The notes below the pieces were generated by a model. It saw only the letters and a list, made by a program, of their open reading frames with translations, had not been told where the DNA came from and did not search any database. This document shows positions 53,612-61,697 of a stretch of 64,000 nt of DNA, in pieces; the stretch's first letter is position 1; the number at the start of each line of letters is the position of its first letter. Both the position numbers and the translations under genes were made by a program. This DNA is from JAHDFB01 sp965658745 (lineage in GTDB: Bacteria > Bacteroidota > Bacteroidia > Chitinophagales > Saprospiraceae): assembly GCA_965658745.1 (NCBI GenBank), contig CBFHTK010000003.1:395196-459195 (forward strand), given 5' to 3'.

Positions 53612-54103
53612 ATGAAACGGTTCATTTTTCTTTTTGTAATGATAAGCTATGCGATGAGCTCTGAACTCCCTGCTCAAAATGCTCGACAAGAGGTCATGCT
53701 CAAAAAGATCAATAAATTGCGCAGTAAAGGTTGCGTTTGTCAGGATCGTTTTATGCCTCCTGTCGCTCCATTAGAGTGGAATTCAATGCTAATGACATCT
53801 GCGCTTTACCATGCCGAGGATATGAAAGAGAAAGACTATTTCTCTCATTATTCGCCAACTGGAAAAGATATAGGAGATCGAATTGACGAAGTAGGATATT
53901 CTTGGTCTTATTGTGGTGAAAACTTAGGTTCAGGACAACGAACATTTGACGAAGTAATGCGAGACTGGATTGAAAGCAAGACGCACTGTATGATGCTGAT
54001 GAATCCAGAAGTCGAAGAAGTTGCTGTTGCAAAAGCAGGTATCTACTGGGTTCAACACTTTGGAAAGCGCTTCGATCGAAATATAGTTCCCTCCAACAAA
54101 TAG
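53612..54103 (+). CDS. secreted CAP-domain (SCP/PR-1-like) protein
   Basis: A 163-residue exported protein. ATG 53612 (MKRFIFLFVMISYAMSSEL) begins a signal peptide; a TTG three codons earlier is less likely. The mature part is a single CAP domain: KINKLRSKGC, PLEWNSMLMTSALYHAEDM (about 52-70, first conserved His), FSHYSPTGKDIGDRI (second His region), YCGENLGSG and WIESKTHCMMLMNPEVEEV, with IYWVQHFGKR at the end. CAP proteins are extracellular and may bind ligands or metals; no enzyme activity is established for bacterial ones. It carries four Cys, so one or two disulfides are likely. Confidence 0.9.
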   Translation: MKRFIFLFVMISYAMSSELPAQNARQEVMLKKINKLRSKGCVCQDRFMPPVAPLEWNSMLMTSALYHAEDMKEKDYFSHYSPTGKDIGDRIDEVGYSWSYCGENLGSGQRTFDEVMRDWIESKTHCMMLMNPEVEEVAVAKAGIYWVQHFGKRFDRNIVPSNK

Positions 54104-54120
54104 TCCCGGTTGCGATAAGT

Positions 54121-54137
54121 GGGCTGACGCCTAAAAA
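54121..54137 (+). repeat. dispersed GGGC hairpin repeat, copy 5
   Basis: GGGCTGACGCCTAAAAA, a slightly degenerate copy between convergent genes (CAP protein and lspA), 18 bases past the CAP stop. A separate TCACTG-ATTG-CAGTGA hairpin follows at 54143-54158 and may help end transcription. Confidence 0.45.
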
Positions 54138-54200
54138 CTTCATCACTGATTGCAGTGAACCATCTCTACCAAGACTTAATTACTGCTCAAATTGAAAGTA

Positions 54201-54866
54201 CTAAGCTTGCTCCGCTGAAGGTTCTTTGACCATGCTTTTTGGATCAGTGTTCTTCTTTGTAAAGTACTTTCTAAAAAAAACTAAAATGAGTACAACACCA
54301 ACTGATATTGCAGCATCAGCAACATTAAATATTGGTCTAAAGAACTCAAAGTATTCACCACCCCAAATTGGAAAGTACTCGGGGAAGTGCGACTTTATCA
54401 TTGGAAAGTAGAACATATCAACAACGTTTCCCTGTAAAAAGCCAGCATATCCGCCACCCTCTGGTAAAAATTCCGCGACATTTCTTGTATGATAATTACT
54501 TGCTCCAAAGATAATTCCAAAATAGAGTGAGTCTAATATATTACCAATTGCTCCAGCTATGATCAATGAGAAACTAGCAATAAAGCCTTTTGGCTCCTTA
54601 CTTCTTATTAATTGCGATAGAAAATACACTAGAAATCCGGCCATCAAGACACGAAAAATACTAAGTACGTACTTTCCAGTAACACCTCCGTACGACAAAC
54701 CAAACGCCATCCCCTCGTTCTCTACAAACTTCAATTGTGCCCAATCAAATCCGAAGATGTGAACTGATTCACCGTAGTAAAAATTAGTTTTTATGTAAAC
54801 CTTAAGAGCTTGATCAATGATTAAAACACCAAAGATCACTAGGATAGCGAGTGTAGTACGTTTCAC
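54201..54866 (-). CDS. lspA: lipoprotein signal peptidase (SPase II)
   Basis: LspA removes signal peptides from prolipoproteins at the inner membrane. At 221 residues it is longer than the usual 160, as is common in Bacteroidota. Four membrane helices are visible. The two catalytic Asp are in GAIGNILDSLYFG (about 106-118) and FNVADAAISVGVV (about 180-192); the N-terminal VENEGMAFG (about 52-60) and GNVVDMFYFP are also conserved. The extra length is an insertion of about 40 residues between the catalytic motifs and a charged C-terminal tail. It matures the several lipoproteins encoded in this window. Confidence 0.96.
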   Translation of the reverse strand: MKRTTLAILVIFGVLIIDQALKVYIKTNFYYGESVHIFGFDWAQLKFVENEGMAFGLSYGGVTGKYVLSIFRVLMAGFLVYFLSQLIRSKEPKGFIASFSLIIAGAIGNILDSLYFGIIFGASNYHTRNVAEFLPEGGGYAGFLQGNVVDMFYFPMIKSHFPEYFPIWGGEYFEFFRPIFNVADAAISVGVVLILVFFRKYFTKKNTDPKSMVKEPSAEQA

Positions 54867-54889
54867 GGTATATAAAAATTGTTACAGAA

Positions 54890-54897
54890 CAAAAATA
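54890..54897 (-). promoter_or_regulatory. -7 element for lspA
   Basis: Minus-strand TATTTTTG, 23 bases before the ATG; a TTG (complement of 54914-54916) is 16 bases further upstream, slightly short for a -33 element. Confidence 0.4.
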
Positions 54898-54971
54898 GTA
54901 TAATGATCCACATCAAGCTTTTGTTGTGTACAAAATCATTAATTTAATAGACAAACCCATTGAAAAAGTAC

Positions 54972-54979
54972 TACTTTTG
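54972..54979 (+). promoter_or_regulatory. -7 element for trhO
   Basis: TACTTTTG lies 58 bases before ATG 55038 and downstream of the TTG at 54960, which argues against that longer start. Confidence 0.35.
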
Positions 54980-55037
54980 CGGTCGCTTTTCTGGTGAAAA
55001 GTATTATTCGTCTAACCTGCAATTGGATCGAAAAACA

Positions 55038-56084
55038 ATGAAAGCATTATACAACAAAGTGGACCGTCGTCTACTTAAACAGAAATTAGTAGAAAGTACT
55101 GAAAAAAGAATAACTTTATCTTTCTACCAATACGCTCAAATCGCCAACCCGAGTTTATTCAGAGATCATCTTTTTGTGATTCTATCAGAATGTGAAGTCT
55201 TCGGACGGATCTATGTAGCTGAAGAAGGCATCAATGGTCAAATCTCCGTACCTGATTCTAGACTTGAAGATTTTAAAAGAGCAATTAACTCCATTGACTT
55301 CTTAGAGGGAATTCGTCTCAATATCGCAATTGATGATGATGGGAAATCTTTCTTTACTTTAACAATCAAAGTTAGAGCAAAGATAGTGGCTGATGGCCTT
55401 GACGACAAAAGTTTTAATGTCACCGACAAGGGTAAGCATCTAAGCGCTCGAGAGTTTAATGAACTCACGGACCATGAGGATACGATCGTTGTCGATATGC
55501 GAAATCACTACGAAAGTGAAGTAGGGCACTTTAAAGGTGCAATACTTCCAGACGTTGAGACGTTTCGCGAATCTCTACCGATCGTAGCAGACATGCTTGA
55601 AGAAGACAAAGATAAAGATGTGATTATGTATTGCACTGGTGGTATTCGTTGCGAAAAAGCTTCTGCATATATGAAGCACAAAGGGTTTAAGAAAGTATAT
55701 CAAGTAGAAGGTGGAATTATAGAATATGCAAGACAAGTGAATGAAGAAGGCTTGACTAATAAGTTTGTAGGGAAAAACTTTGTCTTTGATGAGCGCCTTG
55801 GTGAACGTATTAGTGAAGAGGTAATTGCACGGTGTCATCAATGTGGTTCTGAATGTGATGACCATACCAACTGTGCCAATGATGCTTGCCATATATTATT
55901 TATACAATGTCCTTCTTGCGCAGAGAAGTACAATGCATGCTGTTCAAAGAAATGCTCTGATTTCAATTCCCTGCCTCAAGAGAAAATTGACGCTTTGAAA
56001 GGAAAGATTGAATTCAATGGCACAAAATTTGGTAAAGGTAGATATAAGGCACATCGAAAAGATGAACCCTTGGTGGTTGAATAA
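55038..56084 (+). CDS. trhO: tRNA uridine(34) hydroxylase TrhO (rhodanese family)
   Basis: TrhO (formerly YceA) is needed for oxygen-dependent 5-hydroxyuridine formation at the wobble base of tRNA. The 348-residue protein from ATG 55038 (MKALYNKVDRRLLKQKL) lines up with the E. coli start. It has RITLSFYQYAQIANP, FGRIYVAEEGINGQISVP (about 58-75) and a rhodanese domain with active-site Cys in YCTGGIRCEKASAYMKHKG (about 198-216). The C-terminal 85 residues hold Cys pairs (CHQCGSEC, CPSCAEKYNACCSKKCSDF) that probably bind zinc. The frame is open back to TTG 54960, which would add 26 residues unlike the family. Confidence 0.94.
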   Translation: MKALYNKVDRRLLKQKLVESTEKRITLSFYQYAQIANPSLFRDHLFVILSECEVFGRIYVAEEGINGQISVPDSRLEDFKRAINSIDFLEGIRLNIAIDDDGKSFFTLTIKVRAKIVADGLDDKSFNVTDKGKHLSAREFNELTDHEDTIVVDMRNHYESEVGHFKGAILPDVETFRESLPIVADMLEEDKDKDVIMYCTGGIRCEKASAYMKHKGFKKVYQVEGGIIEYARQVNEEGLTNKFVGKNFVFDERLGERISEEVIARCHQCGSECDDHTNCANDACHILFIQCPSCAEKYNACCSKKCSDFNSLPQEKIDALKGKIEFNGTKFGKGRYKAHRKDEPLVVE

Positions 56085-56134
56085 TAAGAAGTAAGTATAG
56101 AATTATCAAAAATAGTTGAAACCAATAGTACTGC

Positions 56135-56151
56135 TTTTTGGGCCCCAGCCC
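56135..56151 (-). repeat. dispersed GGGC hairpin repeat, copy 6
   Basis: T5-GGGC-CCCA-GCCC on the plus strand; same stem and T-run, but the loop is not GNRA. It is intergenic, 50 bases past the trhO stop. Confidence 0.45.
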
Positions 56152-56306
56152 AGAAAAAGAATGAGAACTAGGAAGCATTTCCTAATAAACCGAAAATACG
56201 AATAAGAAACTAGATGAATCATACTATTGTGAGCAACGCAGCGTTATTTTCTCAGGTTTCGTCAAATAATACGACGAATCCCTGTAATGAACGTATACCC
56301 AACTTT

Positions 56307-59219
56307 ATGTCGAGATTACTCTCAAGAAACTACTTTGTAGCATTATTGCTTTCTGTGTGTACTATTGTTACAACCGTAAACGCACAATGTGACTTTCCGG
56401 ATGTTATTGATGGCTTGTCTTGCGAGTCTTCTCTATATCTCTGTAATGATCTCATTGACGGCTACGTAGGAACTCTACCGCTCACTAATCCAGTACCTCA
56501 GTTTGCAAATCTATGTGCAAGCGGTGGAACGATAGAAAATCCAGTTTGGTTTAGTTTCATACCTTGCGAGACTACTGCTTCTATTACCATAATTCCTAGC
56601 AATTGTCAACCTGGTGTAAACAATTTTATGGGTCTTCAAGTCGCCATGTATTCCGAGTGTATGGAGGGGGAAAGTGTTGCTTGTTTCGATGATGGTTCGG
56701 ATCAAGACATCAATCTATCATTTGACTCTTTTATTCCTGGAAATATTTATTATCTCATCGTCGATGGATATGGAGGTAGTGTCTGTGACTTTGAAATAGA
56801 CGTGATTTCAGGTATTTGTAATGATGAATTCACAATTGATACTGAAAATCCAAGCGATAATTCTATTTCTGGACCTACCGGAGGTTTCTGTAATCAACCA
56901 GACGTAATCTACTCATATGAGGTTTCTGATTGCGATATAAATTCTATTTCAGGTGACTTGGATGATCTCTACGAAAATGGTTGGACTTGTTATGAATGGA
57001 CGATTGAGCCACCCACGTTTCAATTTTTGGGCGCAAGTGATGGTCCTTACGTTGATATACAATTTCTAGCTGAAGGTGCCTACACAATCTCCGTTGAACG
57101 AAATATACATCCATTCTTACTTGCATGTGCAGACGGAATGTGCGAAGATCCAGAACCAATAAATATTGCGATAGATTTTATCGATACATTGATTGAAACT
57201 ACATTTCTATGTCCAGGAGAGTTTGTTGAAATATGCGGAAATCTAGTTGGTACAGAGGGGGTATATTCTTGTTTGGATGAAGATGCATGCGTGCTTACAA
57301 TTGATACAATAAAAATCGGAGGAGGAGAAGTTGAAGAACTTGGTAATATATATTTATGTCCTGGGGAATGCTTTACCCTAGAAGGAATCGAGTACTGTGA
57401 TCGAATCGACTACTCTATTATCAGTGCTTTGGACTGTTCCAAAACACTTGAATTTAGTATCAAGGACTTTAGTTTAACCATAACTGCTGATGATTATCCA
57501 GAAATTACATGTCTTGATAATACCGTTAAGGTCCAGCATTCAATTGTGACCAATTACTCAGGTGATCTTGCTTTTACGTATTATAATGCAGCAGACATAG
57601 AAATATCGAATACGCTTTCGGCAGACATTGATGCCATCGGAAACTATTACTTTGTCGTTTCATCAGAAGATTTTAATGGAATTTGTGGCGATACAGTGTT
57701 TTTTAATATTTCTGGTGACTTCAGCACACCTGACTTCACAACAACAAGCGAGATTCTTACTTGCTCGGATATGATCGTTGATCTTTCTGTTGTTTCGAAT
57801 GACAGCATTATTGCTTACGAATGGGATGGTCCTTCAGCCTCAGCCTTATTACAAGATGACTTAGTAACCGTCCAAGCAACGAGAGAAGGAACGTATTCTG
57901 TTACTGTGACAGGATCAAACGGTTGTACTAGTATTCAAACACTCGAAGTAGAATCTGACTTCCCTCCAGTTGAGGTAGATATCTCTTGGAATGACCTAGA
58001 TTGTAATGTTGCTCAAACAACCTTGTCTTACCTAGCTCAAGTTACCGTAGATTCGATCCTATGGACAGGTGCTCAAGATTTCGAAGATGATAGCCCTAAT
58101 CCAACAACTTCAGTTCCCGGTATGTACACCTTGACATTATTTGCTACTTCGGGATGCGACTATCAAGAGGTTTTCGAAATACTAGGAAACTTTGAAGATC
58201 CAGAAGTCACAAAAGTTCCAGCAGATGAGTGGGCTTGCAACACAGAAGAATTAACAATTGAAGTTGAATTCGGTCAAACTGACAATTATTCACTAAGTTG
58301 GACCACAACTGATGGTCTAATTCTTAGTGATACAGATTTATCTACAATTGATGTTGGTTCCGTTGGACAATATGTTGTGGAAGTAACTGACAATACAACC
58401 GGTTGTGTAGGTCTTGATACAATAGAAGTAGTCGCTAATTCAGCTGTTCCAACTGCGATTGGTTTAGATGCACAATCTCCGATGTGCTTTGGAATAAATG
58501 ATGGTCAAATAGAAATTCTTGAAGTAGAAGGAGGCGTAGGTCCTTTCAGCTATTATCTAAACGGCGAACTAACATCTGAAATGATTGAAAACCTCGAACC
58601 TGCTGAATACGAGGTTTTAGCTGTGGATGCAAATGGATGTGAAGTTAAACAAATGGTTGAGCTTATCGCTCCTGGTGAATTTGACGCAGTAATAAATGGT
58701 CCTTCAGATGCTACATATAACGAACTTGTAGCCTTTTCAGCTAGCATCACAAGTTCAGTTGTTATCTCTGAAATCAATTGGTATAATCAAGAAAACGAAC
58801 TAATCGGAACGGGTGAAAACATGAGTTTCACACTACTTGAAAATGATATTATAACATTGGAAGTTATCGATGAAAATGGCTGTATCGTTGTGCGGACTAT
58901 ACCAATTATTTTAGATGAAGATTTTGATTACTATCTTCCGACAGCTTTCACTCCCAACCAAGATGGAGTTAACGATTATTTTGGTTTCTTTTCTCAAGAC
59001 CTTCCAGGTGAGATTAAAGAATTTAAGATTTACGATCGCTGGGGAAGCAAAGTTTATCAAATCGAAAATATTGCAAACGGAACTCCATTGTCAGAATGGG
59101 GTTGGGATGGCACGCATCGAGGACAATCCGCCCAACAAGGAGTGTATGTCTACTTTGCAGTGGTAGAAACCTTAGGCATTGAAAAAGTCATCCAAGGTAA
59201 TCTTACACTTACCCGATAA
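56307..59219 (+). CDS. type IX-secreted protein with type B (gliding motility-associated) C-terminal domain
   Basis: A 970-residue surface or secreted protein. I start at ATG 56307 (MSRLLSRNYFVALLL), which begins a signal peptide ending near VNAQ; the frame is open to 56214 but that adds 31 non-signal residues. The N-terminal domain has many Cys (CDFPDVIDGLSCESSLYLCN and others). Several Ig/PKD-like beta-sandwich repeats follow (for example SWTTTDGLILSDTDLSTIDV; GANGCTSIQTL-type turns). The last 90 residues, PTAFTPNQDGVNDYFGF onward to KEFKIYDRWGSKVYQ and QGVYVYFAVVE, form the gliding motility-associated C-terminal domain used as the type B sorting signal. It is likely exported through SprA. 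Its binding role is unknown. Confidence 0.92.
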   Translation: MSRLLSRNYFVALLLSVCTIVTTVNAQCDFPDVIDGLSCESSLYLCNDLIDGYVGTLPLTNPVPQFANLCASGGTIENPVWFSFIPCETTASITIIPSNCQPGVNNFMGLQVAMYSECMEGESVACFDDGSDQDINLSFDSFIPGNIYYLIVDGYGGSVCDFEIDVISGICNDEFTIDTENPSDNSISGPTGGFCNQPDVIYSYEVSDCDINSISGDLDDLYENGWTCYEWTIEPPTFQFLGASDGPYVDIQFLAEGAYTISVERNIHPFLLACADGMCEDPEPINIAIDFIDTLIETTFLCPGEFVEICGNLVGTEGVYSCLDEDACVLTIDTIKIGGGEVEELGNIYLCPGECFTLEGIEYCDRIDYSIISALDCSKTLEFSIKDFSLTITADDYPEITCLDNTVKVQHSIVTNYSGDLAFTYYNAADIEISNTLSADIDAIGNYYFVVSSEDFNGICGDTVFFNISGDFSTPDFTTTSEILTCSDMIVDLSVVSNDSIIAYEWDGPSASALLQDDLVTVQATREGTYSVTVTGSNGCTSIQTLEVESDFPPVEVDISWNDLDCNVAQTTLSYLAQVTVDSILWTGAQDFEDDSPNPTTSVPGMYTLTLFATSGCDYQEVFEILGNFEDPEVTKVPADEWACNTEELTIEVEFGQTDNYSLSWTTTDGLILSDTDLSTIDVGSVGQYVVEVTDNTTGCVGLDTIEVVANSAVPTAIGLDAQSPMCFGINDGQIEILEVEGGVGPFSYYLNGELTSEMIENLEPAEYEVLAVDANGCEVKQMVELIAPGEFDAVINGPSDATYNELVAFSASITSSVVISEINWYNQENELIGTGENMSFTLLENDIITLEVIDENGCIVVRTIPIILDEDFDYYLPTAFTPNQDGVNDYFGFFSQDLPGEIKEFKIYDRWGSKVYQIENIANGTPLSEWGWDGTHRGQSAQQGVYVYFAVVETLGIEKVIQGNLTLTR

Positions 59220-59266
59220 ACTCAAAATCTACTAGATAATACTATTTTTAAGGCATAATCTAATGA

Positions 59267-60406
59267 ATGGTTATTCAACATGATAAGCCTACTATATTAT
59301 TCGCTATCCTATATTGGGGACTAGGGCACGCATCACGCTCTATTCCTATTATTAAGCTACTTCTAGACGAAGGTTACAAAGTAGTAGTCTGCACGGATGG
59401 ACCGGTTGTTACATTCCTTGAAAAAGAACTGAATGCCAATCAAGACCTCAATTACGAGTATCTACCCCCTTACAATATAAGTTACAAGTCTGATTCTATG
59501 GTATGGAATATCACAACGCAACTTCCTACCATTTACAATGCTTATCGAAAAGAAAAGCGTGTCTTTAAGCAACTAGTTTCTAAACATAGGCCTGTTGCTT
59601 GCTTCTCAGATAATCGCTATGGTTGTCTAGTTTCTAGTGTTCCCTGCTTCTTCATCGGTCACCAATGGAATATCCTAGGTTCGAAAGGAAGAAAGTTGGG
59701 ACTTCCGTCCAAAATTAACCAGCGATTCATTCGGAAATTTGATGCTATGCTCATTCCAGATGATGAAAATATCAAACTATCTAAAAAACTAAGTGCCGAT
59801 AACTCTGCTTTCAAAAGATATTTTATCGGTATCCAAAGCAGATTTGAAACCCTAACTAAAAGCAGTGCTACAGCCTATAAATTTATAGCGATCTTATCAG
59901 GACCAGAACCTGCTAGAACTCGTTTCGAAAATCAAGTTTTGGAACTATTCAACAATAGACATCAACTAAATCCAGATGAATCCTTCACGCTTATAAGAGG
60001 AACTAATTCGGATATTGACTTGCGCATTCCTCCATTTGTAAATATATATTCCCTTGCGGACTCACAACAAATTCTTACTGCTGTTGGCCAAGCAGAATGG
60101 GTGATTGCTAGGTCAGGCTATAGCTCCTTGATGGACTTCTATCGCTTGGGGCTTTCAAAAGTAATACTGGTGCCAACCCCTGGCCAAACCGAACAAGAAT
60201 ACCTAGCAAGAACCATTGATATTATCGGCTTTCACTCTATAGAACAAAGCAAATTCTCAATCGAAACCATCAATGCTATTTTGAGCCAGAATCAAAACAC
60301 AGCGTCTATTGATGATTCACTAGGAAAAGACGAAATAAACAGCTTCACAGAAGTATGGCAAACCCTACAGACAACATTCGGGATTTCAAAACCCATCAAG
60401 ACCTAG
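59267..60406 (+). CDS. MurG-like GT-B glycosyltransferase
   Basis: A 379-residue protein with the GT-B fold. The N-terminal ILFAILYWGLGHASRSIPIIKLL (about 9-31) with GHA is the acceptor-side glycine loop; SDNRYGCLVSSVPCFFIGHQW follows near 110-130. The C-terminal RSGYSSLMDFYRLGLSKVILVP-type nucleotide-sugar site is at about 282-303 with PTPGQTEQEYLA. This layout resembles MurG and related UDP-sugar transferases, but it lacks MurG's exact motifs and is not the peptidoglycan enzyme. It sits just upstream of a surface-polysaccharide locus and may share in glycan assembly. Confidence 0.82.
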   Translation: MVIQHDKPTILFAILYWGLGHASRSIPIIKLLLDEGYKVVVCTDGPVVTFLEKELNANQDLNYEYLPPYNISYKSDSMVWNITTQLPTIYNAYRKEKRVFKQLVSKHRPVACFSDNRYGCLVSSVPCFFIGHQWNILGSKGRKLGLPSKINQRFIRKFDAMLIPDDENIKLSKKLSADNSAFKRYFIGIQSRFETLTKSSATAYKFIAILSGPEPARTRFENQVLELFNNRHQLNPDESFTLIRGTNSDIDLRIPPFVNIYSLADSQQILTAVGQAEWVIARSGYSSLMDFYRLGLSKVILVPTPGQTEQEYLARTIDIIGFHSIEQSKFSIETINAILSQNQNTASIDDSLGKDEINSFTEVWQTLQTTFGISKPIKT

Positions 60407-60447
60407 GAAAAAGGTAACATATTATTCATTGTTCGCATAGAAAAACA

Positions 60448-60455
60448 TATATTTG
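60448..60455 (+). promoter_or_regulatory. -7 element at the head of the polysaccharide locus
   Basis: TATATTTG, with a TTG 16 bases upstream (60429-60431). Transcription would start near 60461, before ATG 60477 but after the TTG at 60453. Confidence 0.5.
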
Positions 60456-60473
60456 AGTAATATTTTTACTCAA
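60453..60473. promoter_or_regulatory. perfect inverted repeat, putative operator
   Basis: TTGAGTAA (60453-60460) and TTACTCAA (60466-60473) form an exact 8-bp inverted repeat around TATTT. It overlaps the end of the -7 box and the likely transcription start and stops three bases before ATG 60477 of the winged-helix regulator. The position suits autoregulation; binding is inferred. Confidence 0.5.
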
Positions 60474-60476
60474 TCT

Positions 60477-61019
60477 ATGCTTGAGACACTAATATCTTCC
60501 AAAACACGCGTAAAATTGCTTCTGAAGTTCTTCCTCAATAGCAAGACAAAGGGTTATTTGAGAGGTCTTGAGCAAGAGTTTGGAGAGTCGTCTAATTCGA
60601 TACGTCTAGAGCTCAACCGCTTTGAAAAAGCAGGAATGCTTAAATCCTCAGCCAACGGTAATCGTAAATACTTCACAGCAAATACTACTCATCCACTGTT
60701 TTCAGAGGTACATAATATTCTTCGCAAGTATATTGGTGTAGATAAAATCATCGAGAAGGTAGTCCATCAGCTTGGTGACGTAGAATTCGTCTATCTAGTA
60801 GGGTCTCTTAGCAAAGGTATCGATGTGCAGGTTATCGATTTACTATTCTTTGGGCATGTAGATAAAGAATACCTAGTTCGCTTGATTGATCGCGTTGAGG
60901 CACACCTGTCCCGAAAAATCAGATACCTTGTTCATGAGCTCGAGGAAATAGAAGAAGTATTACAACAATACCCCGACTGCCTTTTATTATGGTCTAAAAT
61001 CGACAATGATGAAGGATAG
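60477..61019 (+). CDS. winged-helix regulator with nucleotidyltransferase-like domain
   Basis: A 180-residue protein from ATG 60477 (MLETLISSKTRVKLLLKFFL), the usual start of this family. Residues about 1-75 form an ArsR-like winged helix (YLRGLEQEFGESSNSIRLELNRFEKAGML). Residues about 88-175 resemble an MNT-type nucleotidyltransferase: VEFVYLVGSLSKGIDVQVIDLLFFG. The GS is kept, but the metal-binding DxD is degenerate (DVQVIDLL), so catalysis is unlikely. Such genes often precede UpxY and capsule genes in Bacteroidota. Its stop overlaps the start of the UpxY gene by 14 bases. A perfect inverted repeat covers its promoter. Confidence 0.85.
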   Translation: MLETLISSKTRVKLLLKFFLNSKTKGYLRGLEQEFGESSNSIRLELNRFEKAGMLKSSANGNRKYFTANTTHPLFSEVHNILRKYIGVDKIIEKVVHQLGDVEFVYLVGSLSKGIDVQVIDLLFFGHVDKEYLVRLIDRVEAHLSRKIRYLVHELEEIEEVLQQYPDCLLLWSKIDNDEG

Positions 61020-61593
61020 AAATCTTAATTCTCAGGGCAACAATCCAAGCAATAATCGTCTCTCACAGACAGACAAAAGATGGTTTGCTGTATATACCCG
61101 CTTCAAGTCTGAAAAATATATTCTCGATAAGTTGACTAAAAAAGGCATAGAGGCTTACGTGCCACTATTGAAGTATACAAGGCGGTATGAACGTAAGATT
61201 AAACATGTTGAAATTCCGCTTATTAGCTGTTACGTCTTTGTAAGGATCTCCGAATCCGACTATGTCAAGGTTCTTCAAACAGAACATGTTGTAAGGTTCT
61301 TAAAACTACATGGTCAGCTAATATCTATACCGGAAGATGAGATGGAATTAATGAAAAGAGTGGTTGGTGAAAATGTTGTAGAAAAAGCACACGAAGGAAA
61401 ACTCAGTAAGGGAACAGAAGTAGAGGTAATTGGAGGGAACTTAACTGGATTAAAAGGAAAAATAATCAAGCAGCAAAACAAAAAATTCTTTGTCGTTGCT
61501 TTGGATAATATTGGTTATTCGCTAGAATTGAACATTGCGAAAGCGTTTTTACAACCTACTCGCAGGTTATCAAGCATTGGCCAAAAAGATTAA
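61006..61593 (+). CDS. UpxY-family transcription antiterminator (NusG/RfaH-like)
   Basis: A 195-residue NusG paralogue. The N-terminal NGN domain has KRWFAVYTRFKSEKYILDKLTKKGIEAYVPL (about 24-54) and VEIPLISCYVFVRI; the C-terminal KOW motif is GTEVEVIGGNLTGLKGKIIKQ (about 142-162). UpxY proteins travel with RNA polymerase through capsule operons in Bacteroides and stop early termination. The tandem ATG at 61006 or 61009 overlaps the regulator gene. The 104 bp to ugd (61594-61697) would be the leader on which it acts: it holds an AGTCG-CGACT hairpin (61642-61660) and repeat copy 7. Confidence 0.93.
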   Translation: MMKDRNLNSQGNNPSNNRLSQTDKRWFAVYTRFKSEKYILDKLTKKGIEAYVPLLKYTRRYERKIKHVEIPLISCYVFVRISESDYVKVLQTEHVVRFLKLHGQLISIPEDEMELMKRVVGENVVEKAHEGKLSKGTEVEVIGGNLTGLKGKIIKQQNKKFFVVALDNIGYSLELNIAKAFLQPTRRLSSIGQKD

Positions 61594-61662
61594 AGTAGTT
61601 ATAACACACTACTTATAACGTGTTGAATATTAGTTAATTGTAGTCGGTTTTGCTGCGACTCT

Positions 61663-61678
61663 TAATGGGCGGAGCCTA
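61663..61678. repeat. dispersed GGGC hairpin repeat, copy 7 (degenerate)
   Basis: TAATGGGCGGAGCCTA in the leader before ugd. It is shorter than the others and the tail is TAAT, so it is the weakest member. The same bases include GGCGGAGCCT, one base away from the start of the enterobacterial ops element. Confidence 0.3.
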
Positions 61679-61697
61679 TCATCAAAACAAATAATTT

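Noticed and set aside
57026..57042. TTTTTGGGCGCAAG as another hairpin repeat copy
   Set aside because: The right arm is missing (TGATGG follows), and it encodes a normal beta-sandwich turn in the type B cargo protein.
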